Assembly: GCF_900996225.1 (NCBI RefSeq)
Contig: NZ_CAAJGL010000145.1
Location: forward strand, 1-64,000
Direction: 5' to 3'
DNA from: Paraburkholderia sp. BCC1884
GTDB taxonomy: Bacteria; Pseudomonadota; Gammaproteobacteria; Burkholderiales; Burkholderiaceae
Length of the DNA stretch: 64,000 bases
The first letter of the stretch is position 1. Each line of letters starts with the position of its first letter. Of the stretch, positions 9,113-17,435 are shown one piece after another. A model generated the notes under the pieces. The model was given only the letters and a program-made list of their open reading frames with translations. It did no database searches and was not told where the DNA came from. A program made the position numbers and the translations under genes.

Positions 9113-9511
9113 TCACTTCACGCCGTGCTTCGCCTGCCAGCGTTGCATGAAGGCGATTTCATCGTGCTGGGCCTTGATGATGTTTCTGGCCAGACGTTTC
9201 AACTCCGGGTCCTTGCCGTATTTCAACTCGACCTGCGCCATCTCGATCGCCCCCTGGTGATGCGGGACCATGTGCGAGACGAAGTCCTTGTCGGCGTCGC
9301 CGGTATAGGTGGGCGCGCTCATGTCGTGCATCATTTTGTCGTCGGCCGCCTTGAAGGCTTGCGTCGAATCGGCCGAACCGGCGAGCGACGACGCGGACAT
9401 GTCCATGCCGGGCATGGACGCATGCTGCTGGGCATGGACGGGCGCCGCCGCCATGGCCAACGCCAGAGCGCTGAACAGATAGACGGAACGAAACGCGCGC
9501 AGATTATTCAT
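9113..9511 (-). CDS. DUF305 periplasmic protein (copper-associated)
   Basis: A 132-residue exported protein. The N-terminal signal peptide probably ends at V-H-A before Q28, followed by a Met/His-rich linker (MPGMDMS). The DUF305 core contains HMVPHHQGAIEMAQ with H80, H84 and H85, and a second helix with AQHDEIAFMQRW. DUF305 proteins are four-helix ferritin-like proteins often found with copper-resistance genes. It is 96 bases downstream of the CopZ-like gene on the same strand, behind the same CueR-type promoter, so copper-induced co-expression is likely (inference). Confidence 0.88.
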   Translation of the reverse strand: MNNLRAFRSVYLFSALALAMAAAPVHAQQHASMPGMDMSASSLAGSADSTQAFKAADDKMMHDMSAPTYTGDADKDFVSHMVPHHQGAIEMAQVELKYGKDPELKRLARNIIKAQHDEIAFMQRWQAKHGVK

Positions 9512-9607
9512 CGTGGATTTCCAGTTGAGCGAAGAGAGGCAGGGTGGTCATGATGCCAGGAAACGGGCGTCTTGCCCATGCGTCCGGCAGGCGTTATCCG
9601 GGTGGAT

Positions 9608-9805
9608 TCAGTCGTTCAGCGAAGGATGAAAGCCCGCCGCCTCGATTGCTTCGATCAGTCGGTGCGGCGCCAGCGTCGACGTGACCCTGACGATCTTGAC
9701 CGGCACGTCCACCTCGATTGTGGCCGCAGGATCCTGACTCGTCACTGCGCGCGAGACTGCCTTGGCGCATCCGCCGCAGGTCATATCCGGGATGGCGAAT
9801 TCCAT
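9608..9805 (-). CDS. CopZ-like heavy-metal-associated domain protein
   Basis: A 65-residue single HMA domain with the ferredoxin-like fold expected of CopZ copper chaperones. The metal site is MTCGGC with C10 and C13. The chosen ATG at 9805 has a perfect GGAGGT Shine-Dalgarno and begins right at the domain; an in-frame upstream extension reads as non-homologous. A MerR-type promoter lies about 30 bases upstream of the start codon. It likely hands Cu(I) to a P-type ATPase, but no such ATPase is in the window. CopZ is the family; the gene symbol is withheld because copper specificity is inferred. Confidence 0.88.
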   Translation of the reverse strand: MEFAIPDMTCGGCAKAVSRAVTSQDPAATIEVDVPVKIVRVTSTLAPHRLIEAIEAAGFHPSLND

Positions 9806-9834
9806 GTTTACCTCCAATGAGAAATCTGAACCCA

Positions 9835-9865
9835 AGCTTGGACCTTCCCACGATGGCAAGGTCAA
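9835..9865 (-). promoter_or_regulatory. CueR/MerR-type promoter and operator
   Basis: On the minus strand a -35 TTGACC (9860-9865) and a -10-like CAAGCT (9835-9840) are separated by 19 bases, the long spacer typical of MerR-family promoters. An interrupted dyad, ACCTTCC...GCAAGGT (9842-9862), fills the spacer and matches CueR-type operators. It points at the CopZ-like gene. No cueR gene is visible in the window. Confidence 0.8.
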
Positions 9866-10101
9866 GCATGGATCGGAAGAATGGTGGGCGCAGATGCGCC
9901 GTGGTTCGCGCAATGCGATTTCCTGCACCCTTCGTGGATTGATTTGCGGGAGGTCTTACCGACTCTCTGTGCGCTAACTCACGAAGTTGCGCCGAACTTA
10001 CTTGGACGCGTATTTGGCGGTGCTATGCTGGGGCCGCGTGGAATGAATGGCTTCATGCGCGTGGGCTTCGAACAATACGTGGATCTCGTCAGGAGCGGGG
10101 C

Positions 10102-11061
10102 ATGTTGAGAAAGGTCGTCGATCGGGCGAAACAGATCCGACGCAGCGAGGGATTCAAGCATTCCGTGGCCACGCCGCGCCGTATCTCCCTCCACGCCAAA
10201 CAGCGATTGAATCGCGGGATGTTCGCCATCGAAATTCAGGAGAACTCGGGTTTTTTCTCCGTGATGCAGATGGTGCTGTTCATTCTCATGTACTGCGAGG
10301 AGAAGTGCCTCACGCCCTGCATCAGCGCGCGGGGCGGACTTTATGGCGACCCCGAGGGCAAGCTGGACTGGTTCGGCGCTTTCTTCGAGCCGGTGCGGAC
10401 CGCACCGGTTGCGGCGCTGACGCATAAGATCAGAACCTCGACGGTGCGCGACCTGGTTCAACTGGGATTTCGTCAACGCTACGAGAGCCGCCTGCAACTC
10501 AGGAGCGCAAGCGAACTTTTTTATGCGCACTATCGCCCTGCGGCGCATATTCTCGATGAGGTCGACGCAGTATGCCGCGAGTCGGGCATCGGGGCGTCGA
10601 CGCTCGGCGCGCATTTTCGTGGGACCGACAAGCCGTCGGAAGCCGTACCCATTTCGTGGACGGCGTTTTGCCAGCATGTCGACGCGACGCTCGCCGACAA
10701 TCCGCATCTGACCGACATCTTCGTATCGAGCGACGAACCCGCGTTTCTCGCGTTCTTCGTTGCATGGCCGTTTCGCAAGCCGGTCAAGGTCGCGCCGGCC
10801 AAGCTGCTCGCGCGCGGCAGCACGCCGGTTCACTTCAGCGGTTATCCCGGGATCGAAATCGGCCGCGAGGCACTGGTGTCAAGTCTGTTGCTGGCCAGTT
10901 GCGGCTATCTGGTGAAAACACCCTCCTATCTGTCCGCGTGGTCGAGAATCTTCAATCCTTCACTGCCGGTGAAGCTCGTGTCGCCGCCAAGGCCGGACGC
11001 GTTCTGGTTCCCCGACAGCCGTCTCTGGCTCGAACAGGCCGCGCAGGAAAAGGCGGCTTGA
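10102..11061 (+). CDS. Putative fucosyltransferase-like (GT23/NodZ-like) protein
   Basis: A 319-residue soluble protein without signal peptide. The segment GAHFRGTDK (about residues 168-176) resembles the H-x-R-R-T-D-K donor-binding motif of alpha-1,6-fucosyltransferases and NodZ. A later FVSSDEPAFLAF resembles the family's A-S-D-D-p block, and SSLLLASCGYLVKTPSYLSAW resembles the C-terminal motif where a short S-x-S stretch contacts the sugar. I infer a GT23 or peptide O-fucosyltransferase-like fold; the true donor and acceptor are unknown. The start has AGGAGCGGGG upstream. It is unlinked to other glycan genes here; the copper genes run away from it on the other strand. Confidence 0.55.
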   Translation: MLRKVVDRAKQIRRSEGFKHSVATPRRISLHAKQRLNRGMFAIEIQENSGFFSVMQMVLFILMYCEEKCLTPCISARGGLYGDPEGKLDWFGAFFEPVRTAPVAALTHKIRTSTVRDLVQLGFRQRYESRLQLRSASELFYAHYRPAAHILDEVDAVCRESGIGASTLGAHFRGTDKPSEAVPISWTAFCQHVDATLADNPHLTDIFVSSDEPAFLAFFVAWPFRKPVKVAPAKLLARGSTPVHFSGYPGIEIGREALVSSLLLASCGYLVKTPSYLSAWSRIFNPSLPVKLVSPPRPDAFWFPDSRLWLEQAAQEKAA

Positions 11062-11547
11062 CGCGCAGGGTTCGTCTGCGTGTCTGCGTATTTCCACGAG
11101 ATTTTTATAGCTTCGGCAGTCATCTCCTCGCGGTCTTTGCGGTGCTATCCGCGTAGTCGTTGCGTGGCTCGTCGCCACATGACAGAACGGGACAGGCTGG
11201 AGCGCGTATGGCATTCGAAGAGACCAGATAGGTGCCGGAATACCGTCGAGCCTGATTAACCGCATGATCTTGCGGCTCGTGTAGAACGGGTCGAGATCGG
11301 AGGGCGAGGGCGTCCAGGTGTTCGCCGCGCGTGCTGGTCCGCGTCCCGGTTGCCGGCGAACGAGCGGTGCCATTCCGAGGCGGCGTTACGGCAGTCGCGA
11401 TTCGACAGAACTTCCATAAAAGCGTAGTTTCAGCGCTATCAATTTCGCATTAAGTAGCATTTACTTTTAAACGTGTTTCGATATTGAACGCTTAATGATG
11501 GCGCGAGGTTTTAATAATCGCCGCCAAAATCCAGGAGGAACGACAAG
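11062..11547 (+). other. Intergenic region without a supported gene
   Basis: A 486-base stretch. Open frames on both strands here show no family resemblance and no ribosome sites. The last 130 bases (about 11400-11530) are markedly AT-richer and probably hold the promoter of the MDR dehydrogenase gene; no -35/-10 pair is convincing enough to mark. Confidence 0.5.
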
Positions 11548-12555
11548 ATGAAAGCCGTCAGAATCGGTTCGCCCGCCAGCGTGGCCAATCTGCAGGTCGT
11601 CGAGATCGACGATCCCGGCCAGCCCGCTGCCGGTGAAATCCGCGTACGCATTCACGCGAGCTCGCTGAATTTTCATGACTACGGCGTGGTAAGCGGCAAT
11701 CTTCCGGCGCAGGCAGGCCGCATTCCGATGGCGGACGGCGCGGGCGTCGTCGAATCGGTCGGCGAGGGCGTCAGCGGATTCGAGGCGGGCGACCACGTGG
11801 TGTCGTGCTTCTTCCCGTTCTGGGAAAACGGACCACCGGCCATCGCCGATTTTTCGACCACCCCCGGCGACGGCGTGGACGGCTATGCACGCGAGGCCGT
11901 CGTGCTGCCGGCGCATTACTTCACGCGCGCACCGCAAGGGTACAGTCATCAAGAAGCCGCCACGCTGACCACCGCCGGACTGACCGCATGGCGTGCGCTG
12001 GTTGTCGACGGTCAGATCAGGGCGGGCGCAACGGTGCTGGTGCTCGGCACCGGCGGCGTGTCGATCTTCGGCTTGCAACTGGCCAAGGCGATGGGCGCAT
12101 CGGTGATCGCCACGTCTTCGTCGGATGCGAAGCTCGCGAGGCTACGCGAACTGGGCGCCGACGAAACGATCAACTACCGCGAGAATCCCGAGTGGGGCAA
12201 ACAGGTCCGTCAGCTCACCCACGGACGCGGCGTCGATCATGTCGTCGAAGTGGGAGGGCCCGGCACCTTGCCGCAATCGATCACGGCTTGCCGGATCGGC
12301 GGACATATCGCCCTGATCGGTGTGCTGACCGGCCGCGCGGGCCCGGTGCCGACCGCGGCGCTGATGGCGCGGCAGCAACGCTTGCAAGGTTTGATCGTGG
12401 GCAGTCGGCAGGAGCAGCTCGACATGATTCGCGCGTTGGAGGTGACCGGTATCAAGCCGGTGATCGACAGCACGTTCAGTCTGGAAAAGCTCGCCGATGC
12501 GTTCAGGCACGAGGAGTCGGGCGCTCACTTCGGCAAGATCTGCGTGACGATGTGA
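11548..12555 (+). CDS. Zinc-independent MDR-family alcohol dehydrogenase/quinone reductase
   Basis: A 335-residue medium-chain dehydrogenase/reductase. The N-terminal GroES-like domain has SLNFHDYGVVSGNLP and MADGAGVVESVGEGV; the Rossmann domain carries GTGGVSIFGLQLAKAMGA and a GADETINYRE segment. The G-H-E zinc motif of true alcohol dehydrogenases reads DGAGVV here and the structural-zinc cysteine cluster is absent, so this is a zinc-free quinone-oxidoreductase-type member that probably uses NADPH. An excellent AGGAGGAA precedes ATG 11548. Substrate unknown. It is followed convergently by an orphan ABC ATPase gene. Confidence 0.88.
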   Translation: MKAVRIGSPASVANLQVVEIDDPGQPAAGEIRVRIHASSLNFHDYGVVSGNLPAQAGRIPMADGAGVVESVGEGVSGFEAGDHVVSCFFPFWENGPPAIADFSTTPGDGVDGYAREAVVLPAHYFTRAPQGYSHQEAATLTTAGLTAWRALVVDGQIRAGATVLVLGTGGVSIFGLQLAKAMGASVIATSSSDAKLARLRELGADETINYRENPEWGKQVRQLTHGRGVDHVVEVGGPGTLPQSITACRIGGHIALIGVLTGRAGPVPTAALMARQQRLQGLIVGSRQEQLDMIRALEVTGIKPVIDSTFSLEKLADAFRHEESGAHFGKICVTM

Positions 12556-12580
12556 GCGCGTCGACCAGGGCGTCGGCCGC

Positions 12581-13204
12581 TTAGGTGGGCGTCGCCAGAT
12601 CCGCGAACGTGAGGCCGCTCGCTCCACAGGCATCGTTAAACGCAGCGTCGTAGCTGCAGAAAAACACCGTGCGGGTTTGGGCCAGCGTCCTGAACAGATC
12701 GACCAGCACTGCGCGTGCCGGGGCGTCCAGTCCGCCGACGGGCTCGTCGGCGATCAGCACGCGCGTGTCGCCGAGTCCGGCAGACGTGAGGAAAAACTTC
12801 TTGCGCGTGCCGAACGACATCTGCTCGAAGCGCTTGTCGAGATGCGGCGTGAGACCGAAGCGCTCCACCAGTTCCATCGTCTCATGCCCGACGCTGGCCT
12901 TTCTCGCCGACGCCACATCGTGCAGATAAGCTCGACCGGTCTGGTCCGGGTAGGTCATGCAGTCTTCGGGCATGTAGGTCAGCAAGGCTTGCGCAGCAAG
13001 CGGGGCGCTGCGCAAAGACTGACCACCGAGCCACACGTCACCGGTATCGGCCTCGATCGTGCCGGCAAGGATGCCGAGCAAGGTGGATTTGCCGCTGCCC
13101 GACTCGTCGTTCAACGCGACGCATCCTGCGACGGTGTCGTAGTGCAGTCCCTGAAAGACGATGCGCTCGTCATAGCGTTTGCTGAGTTTTTCGAATCGAA
13201 GCAT
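12581..13204 (-). CDS. Orphan ABC transporter ATP-binding protein, degenerate motifs
   Basis: A 207-residue single nucleotide-binding domain. Walker A reads NDESGSGKSTLL: K39 is kept, but the first glycine of G-x-x-x-x-G-K is D33. The signature region is MSFGTRKK instead of LSGGQ. Walker B (VLIADEPVGGLD) is intact, and the usual switch histidine after it appears as S-Y-D. No permease lies on either side; the next gene on this strand, 10 bases upstream, is an AraC regulator. The domain most resembles ATPases of ABC-2 type exporters. It may work with a distant permease or have lost efficient hydrolysis; the sequence alone cannot decide. Confidence 0.75.
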   Translation of the reverse strand: MLRFEKLSKRYDERIVFQGLHYDTVAGCVALNDESGSGKSTLLGILAGTIEADTGDVWLGGQSLRSAPLAAQALLTYMPEDCMTYPDQTGRAYLHDVASARKASVGHETMELVERFGLTPHLDKRFEQMSFGTRKKFFLTSAGLGDTRVLIADEPVGGLDAPARAVLVDLFRTLAQTRTVFFCSYDAAFNDACGASGLTFADLATPT

Positions 13205-13214
13205 AAGGTGGGAT

Positions 13215-14252
13215 CTATTGCGCGCCCTGAACCCGCAGGTCGAGTGCGCGAGCTCGCATGTCCTGCGGACTCATGTCGAAAGCGCGACGAAACGCGCGGG
13301 TGAAGTCCGAGGCGCTACGAAAACCGAGGCCGTAGGCGATTTCCATCACCTGGAGGTGCGGGAAACGGGCCAGCTCGTCCGCGGCTTCCAGCAAGCGACG
13401 ATGGCGGATATAGGCGCCGAGGCCGCCTTCGGGTTCGAACCAGCGATAGATCGTCGCGCGCTTGAGTTGCAACGCCTGAACCACACTGGTCGGCGTGAGC
13501 TCGCCATGGTGCAGATTGGCTTCCACGTAGCGGCGCACCTGGCCCATCAGCGCGGCTTGCAGGGCGGCGCGTTGCGCACCGGTCGGGCGCGCGTCCTTGC
13601 GAAAGGCCGCGATCATCAACTGGGCGCCGGCCTGCAAGCCTTCGATGGCGCGGGCCGGATCGAGCTTCGCGATGTCGCGAGCCACGGCCGCCATGTGATC
13701 CAGCGCGAGGCCGGCGAGCGGCGAGGACTGCTCGACGATGCGACCGTGTATCGCCGAGCCGTCGCGCATCGCCTCGTCTACCATCGCGGCCGGGACGAAC
13801 AGACTCAGAAGCCGCGACTTCGGGCGCTCTGCGCGAAACGGCTGATTCAGATCGAACGCTGCGATGCCTTGCACCAGAACTGGCGCGCTGCGCTTCCTGC
13901 TCATGCCGGTGACGTCGCCGGCATGTCCTTCCAGAAAAGCCTGGAAGACGTAATCGCGCCGCTTGTCGGTGGACACCCGTGCAACCGAGCGTTCCAGCAC
14001 CATCGAATCGGTGCTGCAGTCGGTAAAAATCAGGCCGCCACCCGCGTATAAATCGATTTCGCCGCGAAAGCCCCGGGCGATCTGCTCGTTCGACGGCGGC
14101 GCGTCGACTACGTGCCCGACCCGCTGACGCCAGGCGAGGAACTGCTGGTCGGCGGCGAGTCCGTGCGTGCTGAAGCGGCTCGTCGCAATGGCGGAGCACG
14201 AATCGGCTGCGGCAGCCGCGGCCAGATGTTCCGGCAGTGAGCGCTGGTTCAT
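13215..14252 (-). CDS. AraC-family transcriptional regulator
   Basis: A 345-residue regulator. The N-terminal 220 residues resemble the AraC-binding-like domain of the XylS/RhaS type, including a FRGEIDLYAGGGLIFTDC segment. The C-terminal about 100 residues form the double helix-turn-helix, with YRWFEPEGGLGAYIRHRRLL in the first and GFRSASDFTRAFRRAFDMSP in the second, the strongest AraC signature. I start at ATG 14252; the frame allows an ATG at 14321, but the extra 23 residues look non-native. No strong ribosome site supports either. It is 10 bases upstream of the ABC ATPase gene, suggesting one transcript. Confidence 0.85.
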   Translation of the reverse strand: MNQRSLPEHLAAAAAADSCSAIATSRFSTHGLAADQQFLAWRQRVGHVVDAPPSNEQIARGFRGEIDLYAGGGLIFTDCSTDSMVLERSVARVSTDKRRDYVFQAFLEGHAGDVTGMSRKRSAPVLVQGIAAFDLNQPFRAERPKSRLLSLFVPAAMVDEAMRDGSAIHGRIVEQSSPLAGLALDHMAAVARDIAKLDPARAIEGLQAGAQLMIAAFRKDARPTGAQRAALQAALMGQVRRYVEANLHHGELTPTSVVQALQLKRATIYRWFEPEGGLGAYIRHRRLLEAADELARFPHLQVMEIAYGLGFRSASDFTRAFRRAFDMSPQDMRARALDLRVQGAQ

Positions 14253-14535
14253 GGACGATGGTTGAAGGCGAAGAATGCGACGGCTGCAAGTGGGGCACGC
14301 CAAACCCGCATTTTGCAGCAAACGGGCAAGTTTTGAGACAGACAGTCAAGCCTGTCAAAAAAGCAGCGCTATCTTCGCATGATTAGATGCAGATCGCTTT
14401 CGCCACACGGCGTGGTCAATCGTCCACCGCCTCCGTACCGGAACCGCAACTGCGCGCAAAACCGCGCCAACCAGAGACAACGGGCGCAAGGGTGCGAGGT
14501 TCATGCTTTGCCAGCAGGCAATTCACGGGGTAAGG

Positions 14536-14823
14536 ATGATGAGCGGCACGACCAGGGAAGCGACCGTCCAACGGGGCGGGCGGCGTCCGGCCAGTCTGGT
14601 GGACAGCCAGTTGCAGCATCTCGAAAGCATGGTGGAGTATCTGGCGCGCGGGGGTGCGGCAGAAGGGGGACATCCACTCGACCATGAGTATTGGGAGAAG
14701 CGGCTCCGCGTTCTGGAAGAAACGCACGAGTTAATTGCCAGCCAGCGCAGGCGCCTGTCGCGATTGAGCGACAGGTTGGCAGGCGAACTGCGGATCGGGC
14801 TAAAAGAGCGCGATGCCGCCTGA
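14536..14823 (+). CDS. Small basic coiled-coil hypothetical protein
   Basis: A 95-residue protein that I do not recognise. The middle and C-terminus form a charged amphipathic helix with heptad-like leucines (HEYWEKRLRVLEETHEL and a following arginine-rich helix), suggesting a coiled coil. No signal peptide or membrane segment. A GGGGTAAGG stretch overlaps the start, which could be 14536 or 14539. Codon usage is like that of neighbouring genes. It is divergent from the AraC gene and stands alone before a long gene-poor stretch. Confidence 0.55.
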   Translation: MMSGTTREATVQRGGRRPASLVDSQLQHLESMVEYLARGGAAEGGHPLDHEYWEKRLRVLEETHELIASQRRRLSRLSDRLAGELRIGLKERDAA

Positions 14824-15514
14824 ATCGGCCGAAGCAAAAGGAATGCGAGGACCGGGGTTAAGCGCTGGAGACCTTGATCGATGCAGGCCGCATCGGTCAT
14901 CAAAAAATCAGAAGAACCTGAGAGAAAAAACGGCGGTGGAGCGAACGGGCCCCAAGAGGCGCGTCGCCCATCGACCCCGCCATCCTGCTCGGTCTTGCCC
15001 CCTACAGCGCTTGTCGGCTGGCGGCCAGGATTCGGCTTTTTACGCCGCCGATGCATCCAGCGCCGCAATTTCACAGTAAAGCTAGACGGGAGCCCGCCGC
15101 TCGACGCGCGCGCCTTCACCTGTTCGATGCTGTCCCTTAATCAGACGATGATCTGTAATTCTGACCGCTTTTAAATAGGGTGCGGTTAATATTAGTTATC
15201 CAAAATACGCAACGAATTTAGTGCTGATAAACTGGGCGACGGAGCGAGAAAACAGGTTGGTTTTACCGCCTGCCCGTTCCCTGAATACGGCGTTTCAATT
15301 CGCCGGATAGTCGGTAGAAACAGGCTTTTTCTGTGATTTGGAAGGACGCGTCGCCACGGCATACTGCGCATGGGCGATCGCTCGAGAGGACGAAGGTTGG
15401 CTGTCCTCCTTCCGGCACGCACGGTGTCGCATCAGCCGATTCCCCCGCCCACTCTGCCCATCTGATTTTGACAAGTATCGGGGCTCGCTTTGAGCCCGTT
15501 TTTGGAAGTGACTC
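14824..15514 (+). other. Gene-poor leader region upstream of the FtsH paralogue
   Basis: About 690 bases with no convincing coding frame on either strand. A segment around 15120-15250 is AT-rich and contains a short dyad, ACCGC (15164-15168) with GCGGT (15182-15186). The region ends in a terminator-like hairpin listed separately. A TTGACA at 15468-15473 has no suitable -10 box. The promoter for the downstream gene is probably in the AT-rich part, leaving an untranslated leader of up to about 300 bases. Confidence 0.5.
15481..15503 (+). terminator. Terminator-like hairpin (possible attenuator) before the FtsH paralogue
   Basis: GGGCTC (15481-15486) pairs perfectly with GAGCCC (15492-15497) around a 5-base loop, followed by GTTTTTT (15498-15503 region). 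The T tract directly precedes the GGAAGTG ribosome site (15504 on) and the ATG at 15515. It is placed like a transcription attenuator for the protease gene rather than a terminator of an upstream gene. Confidence 0.6.
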
Positions 15515-17422
15515 ATGAAGCCGGGAAAGAATCTGCTTGGTAAGAACCGTACGCGCAAGTTTGCGTGGACGCTGGGTGCGGCACTCATCGCCGCGATACT
15601 CGCTGTTTGTCTTTGGCATTATCACCAGCGCAACGTGCAAGTGCCGCCGGCGCTTACGGGTGTCGCCAATCAGATGCGCCACGATCCTTCGGCGTGGACT
15701 CGTGAAGAGAAAGACGCGTCGCAAATGCTGCGCGATATCAACAGTGCGAATGTCGCTGCGATCGGCGTGAGCCCCAGCGCGATTCTGGTGTCACGACGCG
15801 ACGGCTCGAAGTACTTCGTCACCGATCACAACGCCACCTTCTCGCACGCGCTCCTGCTTGGCGAACCGAAGACCGACCAGGCCGCTGCGTACCAACTCGT
15901 GTGGCTTCCCGACGCGGATATTCGCACCGGCGGCGCGCGCTGGGCTCACGTGTTCGACCAGACTCGCGACGCCATCAGTCTGCTGCTGCCGCTGCTGCTG
16001 GTCGGCGGCATGCTGTGGTTCATGCGTCGCGAAATGCGCGGCGGCGCCAAGCTGCTCAGCAAGGCACCCACGCTCTGTTTCGACGACGTGATCGGCGCGG
16101 GCGAAGCGAAGGCCGCGCTCGCGGACATTCGCGGCTATCTCTCCGATCCGAAACAGTTCACCTCGATGGGCGTGCGCGCGCCGTGCGGCATTCTGATGGT
16201 GGGCGGCCCGGGCGTCGGCAAAACGCGGCTCGCGCAGGCGCTGGCCGGGGAATGTGGTGCCAGCTTCATCTCGATCACGGGCAGCTATTTCAGCGCGAAG
16301 TACTACGGTGTCGGCATTCAGAAGGTCAAGCATCTGTTCGAGCTGGCGCGCAAGAATGCTCCCACCGTCATTTTCATCGACGAAGCCGACGGCCTCGCGA
16401 AACGCACCGACACGGGCGGCGGTCCGGTCGAAGCCGAAAGCAACCGCATCATCAATCAGCTGCTCGCGGAAATGGACGGCTTCGCGTCGAACGAAGGTGT
16501 GATCATCGTCGCCGCGACCAATCACCCGGACAACCTCGACGAAGCCTTGCGCCGGCCGGGCCGCTTCGATCGTACGGTGCAGGTTCGGCTGCCCGACCGC
16601 GAAGACCGCGCGAAGATTTTCCGTTTCTACGCGGAGAAGCTCAAGTCGAAAGCCGCCGACATCGACTACGACCAACTGGCACGCCTTACCACGGGCCTGT
16701 CCCCGGCTACGGTTGCGATGGTGGTCAATCAGGCGGGGCTGGTCGCGCGCAAAGCCGGCGAAAGCGAAATCGCGGCGAAGCATTTCATGGAAGCGATCAA
16801 GATCGCCCGCATCGGCGACGTGAGCGGCGCGGAGCGCGCGCTCACGGAAGACGAGCGTACACGGATCGCCGTGCACGAAGCAGGGCACGGGTTGGTAGCC
16901 GCGGTGCTCGGCACCGGCGTGCTCGAAGAAGTCACGATCCTGCCGCGTGGCGGCGCGTTAGGCGTTGCGCTCATCACCAAGGCGCAGGATAAGCATCTCT
17001 ACCGCGAGACTGAAATTCGCAACGAAATCCAGGTTCTGCTCGGTGGGCGCAACGCGGAAATCCTCATGTTCTCCGAAGCTTCGAGTGGCGCCGCATCCGA
17101 TTTGCAGGAGGCGTCGCGCATCAGCCTGGACATGGTGTCGAAGTTCGGTTTCAACCGTGACGGCGATCTGTTCAGCCTGGCGGCGCTTCCACAGCAATAC
17201 GCGGGCTTGCAGATGAAGAGCGCCATCGAGCACGCCAACGTGCTGCTCAAGGAATTGAATGAGCTGTGCTACGCGCTCCTGCACGCCTACGAGCCGGTGC
17301 TACGCGCCATCGCCGACGAATTGCTCGAACACGAAACCGTCCCCGGCGAAACCGTGTACCGGCTGATCCGCGAGCATAAGAACACGCTCACGATCGTCCA
17401 CGACGAACCGGCAGCGGCCTGA
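15515..17422 (+). CDS. Divergent FtsH-family AAA zinc metalloprotease
   Basis: A 635-residue membrane protease with FtsH architecture: TM1 (about residues 17-38), a short periplasmic domain, TM2 (about 148-166), an AAA module with Walker A GGPGVGKT (230-237), Walker B VIFIDEAD and an intact second region of homology ending RRPGRFDR, then the peptidase. The zinc site HEAGH (454-458) and the third ligand D529 (GAASDLQEAS) are present, so it should be active. It diverges from housekeeping FtsH: the pore loop M-F-V-G is K-Y-Y-G (Y263, Y264), and the G-A-D-L sensor-2 region reads S-P-A-T. Probably an accessory paralogue for membrane protein quality control. GGAAG precedes the ATG; a terminator-like hairpin sits 12 bases before it. 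Confidence 0.88.
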   Translation: MKPGKNLLGKNRTRKFAWTLGAALIAAILAVCLWHYHQRNVQVPPALTGVANQMRHDPSAWTREEKDASQMLRDINSANVAAIGVSPSAILVSRRDGSKYFVTDHNATFSHALLLGEPKTDQAAAYQLVWLPDADIRTGGARWAHVFDQTRDAISLLLPLLLVGGMLWFMRREMRGGAKLLSKAPTLCFDDVIGAGEAKAALADIRGYLSDPKQFTSMGVRAPCGILMVGGPGVGKTRLAQALAGECGASFISITGSYFSAKYYGVGIQKVKHLFELARKNAPTVIFIDEADGLAKRTDTGGGPVEAESNRIINQLLAEMDGFASNEGVIIVAATNHPDNLDEALRRPGRFDRTVQVRLPDREDRAKIFRFYAEKLKSKAADIDYDQLARLTTGLSPATVAMVVNQAGLVARKAGESEIAAKHFMEAIKIARIGDVSGAERALTEDERTRIAVHEAGHGLVAAVLGTGVLEEVTILPRGGALGVALITKAQDKHLYRETEIRNEIQVLLGGRNAEILMFSEASSGAASDLQEASRISLDMVSKFGFNRDGDLFSLAALPQQYAGLQMKSAIEHANVLLKELNELCYALLHAYEPVLRAIADELLEHETVPGETVYRLIREHKNTLTIVHDEPAAA

Positions 17423-17435
17423 AGCCAAGGCCGCT
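17413..17435. terminator. Hairpin between two convergent stop codons
   Basis: A 7-bp perfect stem (17413-17419 with 17429-17435) with a 9-base loop contains the protease stop codon and ends exactly before the stop of the convergent small gene. It probably serves as a bidirectional terminator or end protector; T tracts are short. Confidence 0.4.

Noticed and set aside
10960..11373. Minus-strand frame downstream of the fucosyltransferase-like gene
   Set aside because: Partly antisense to that gene, no ribosome site, and no recognisable domain in the intergenic part.
15468..15473. TTGACA as a -35 box for the FtsH paralogue
   Set aside because: No -10-like hexamer at 15-19 bases; that position is inside the terminator-like stem.
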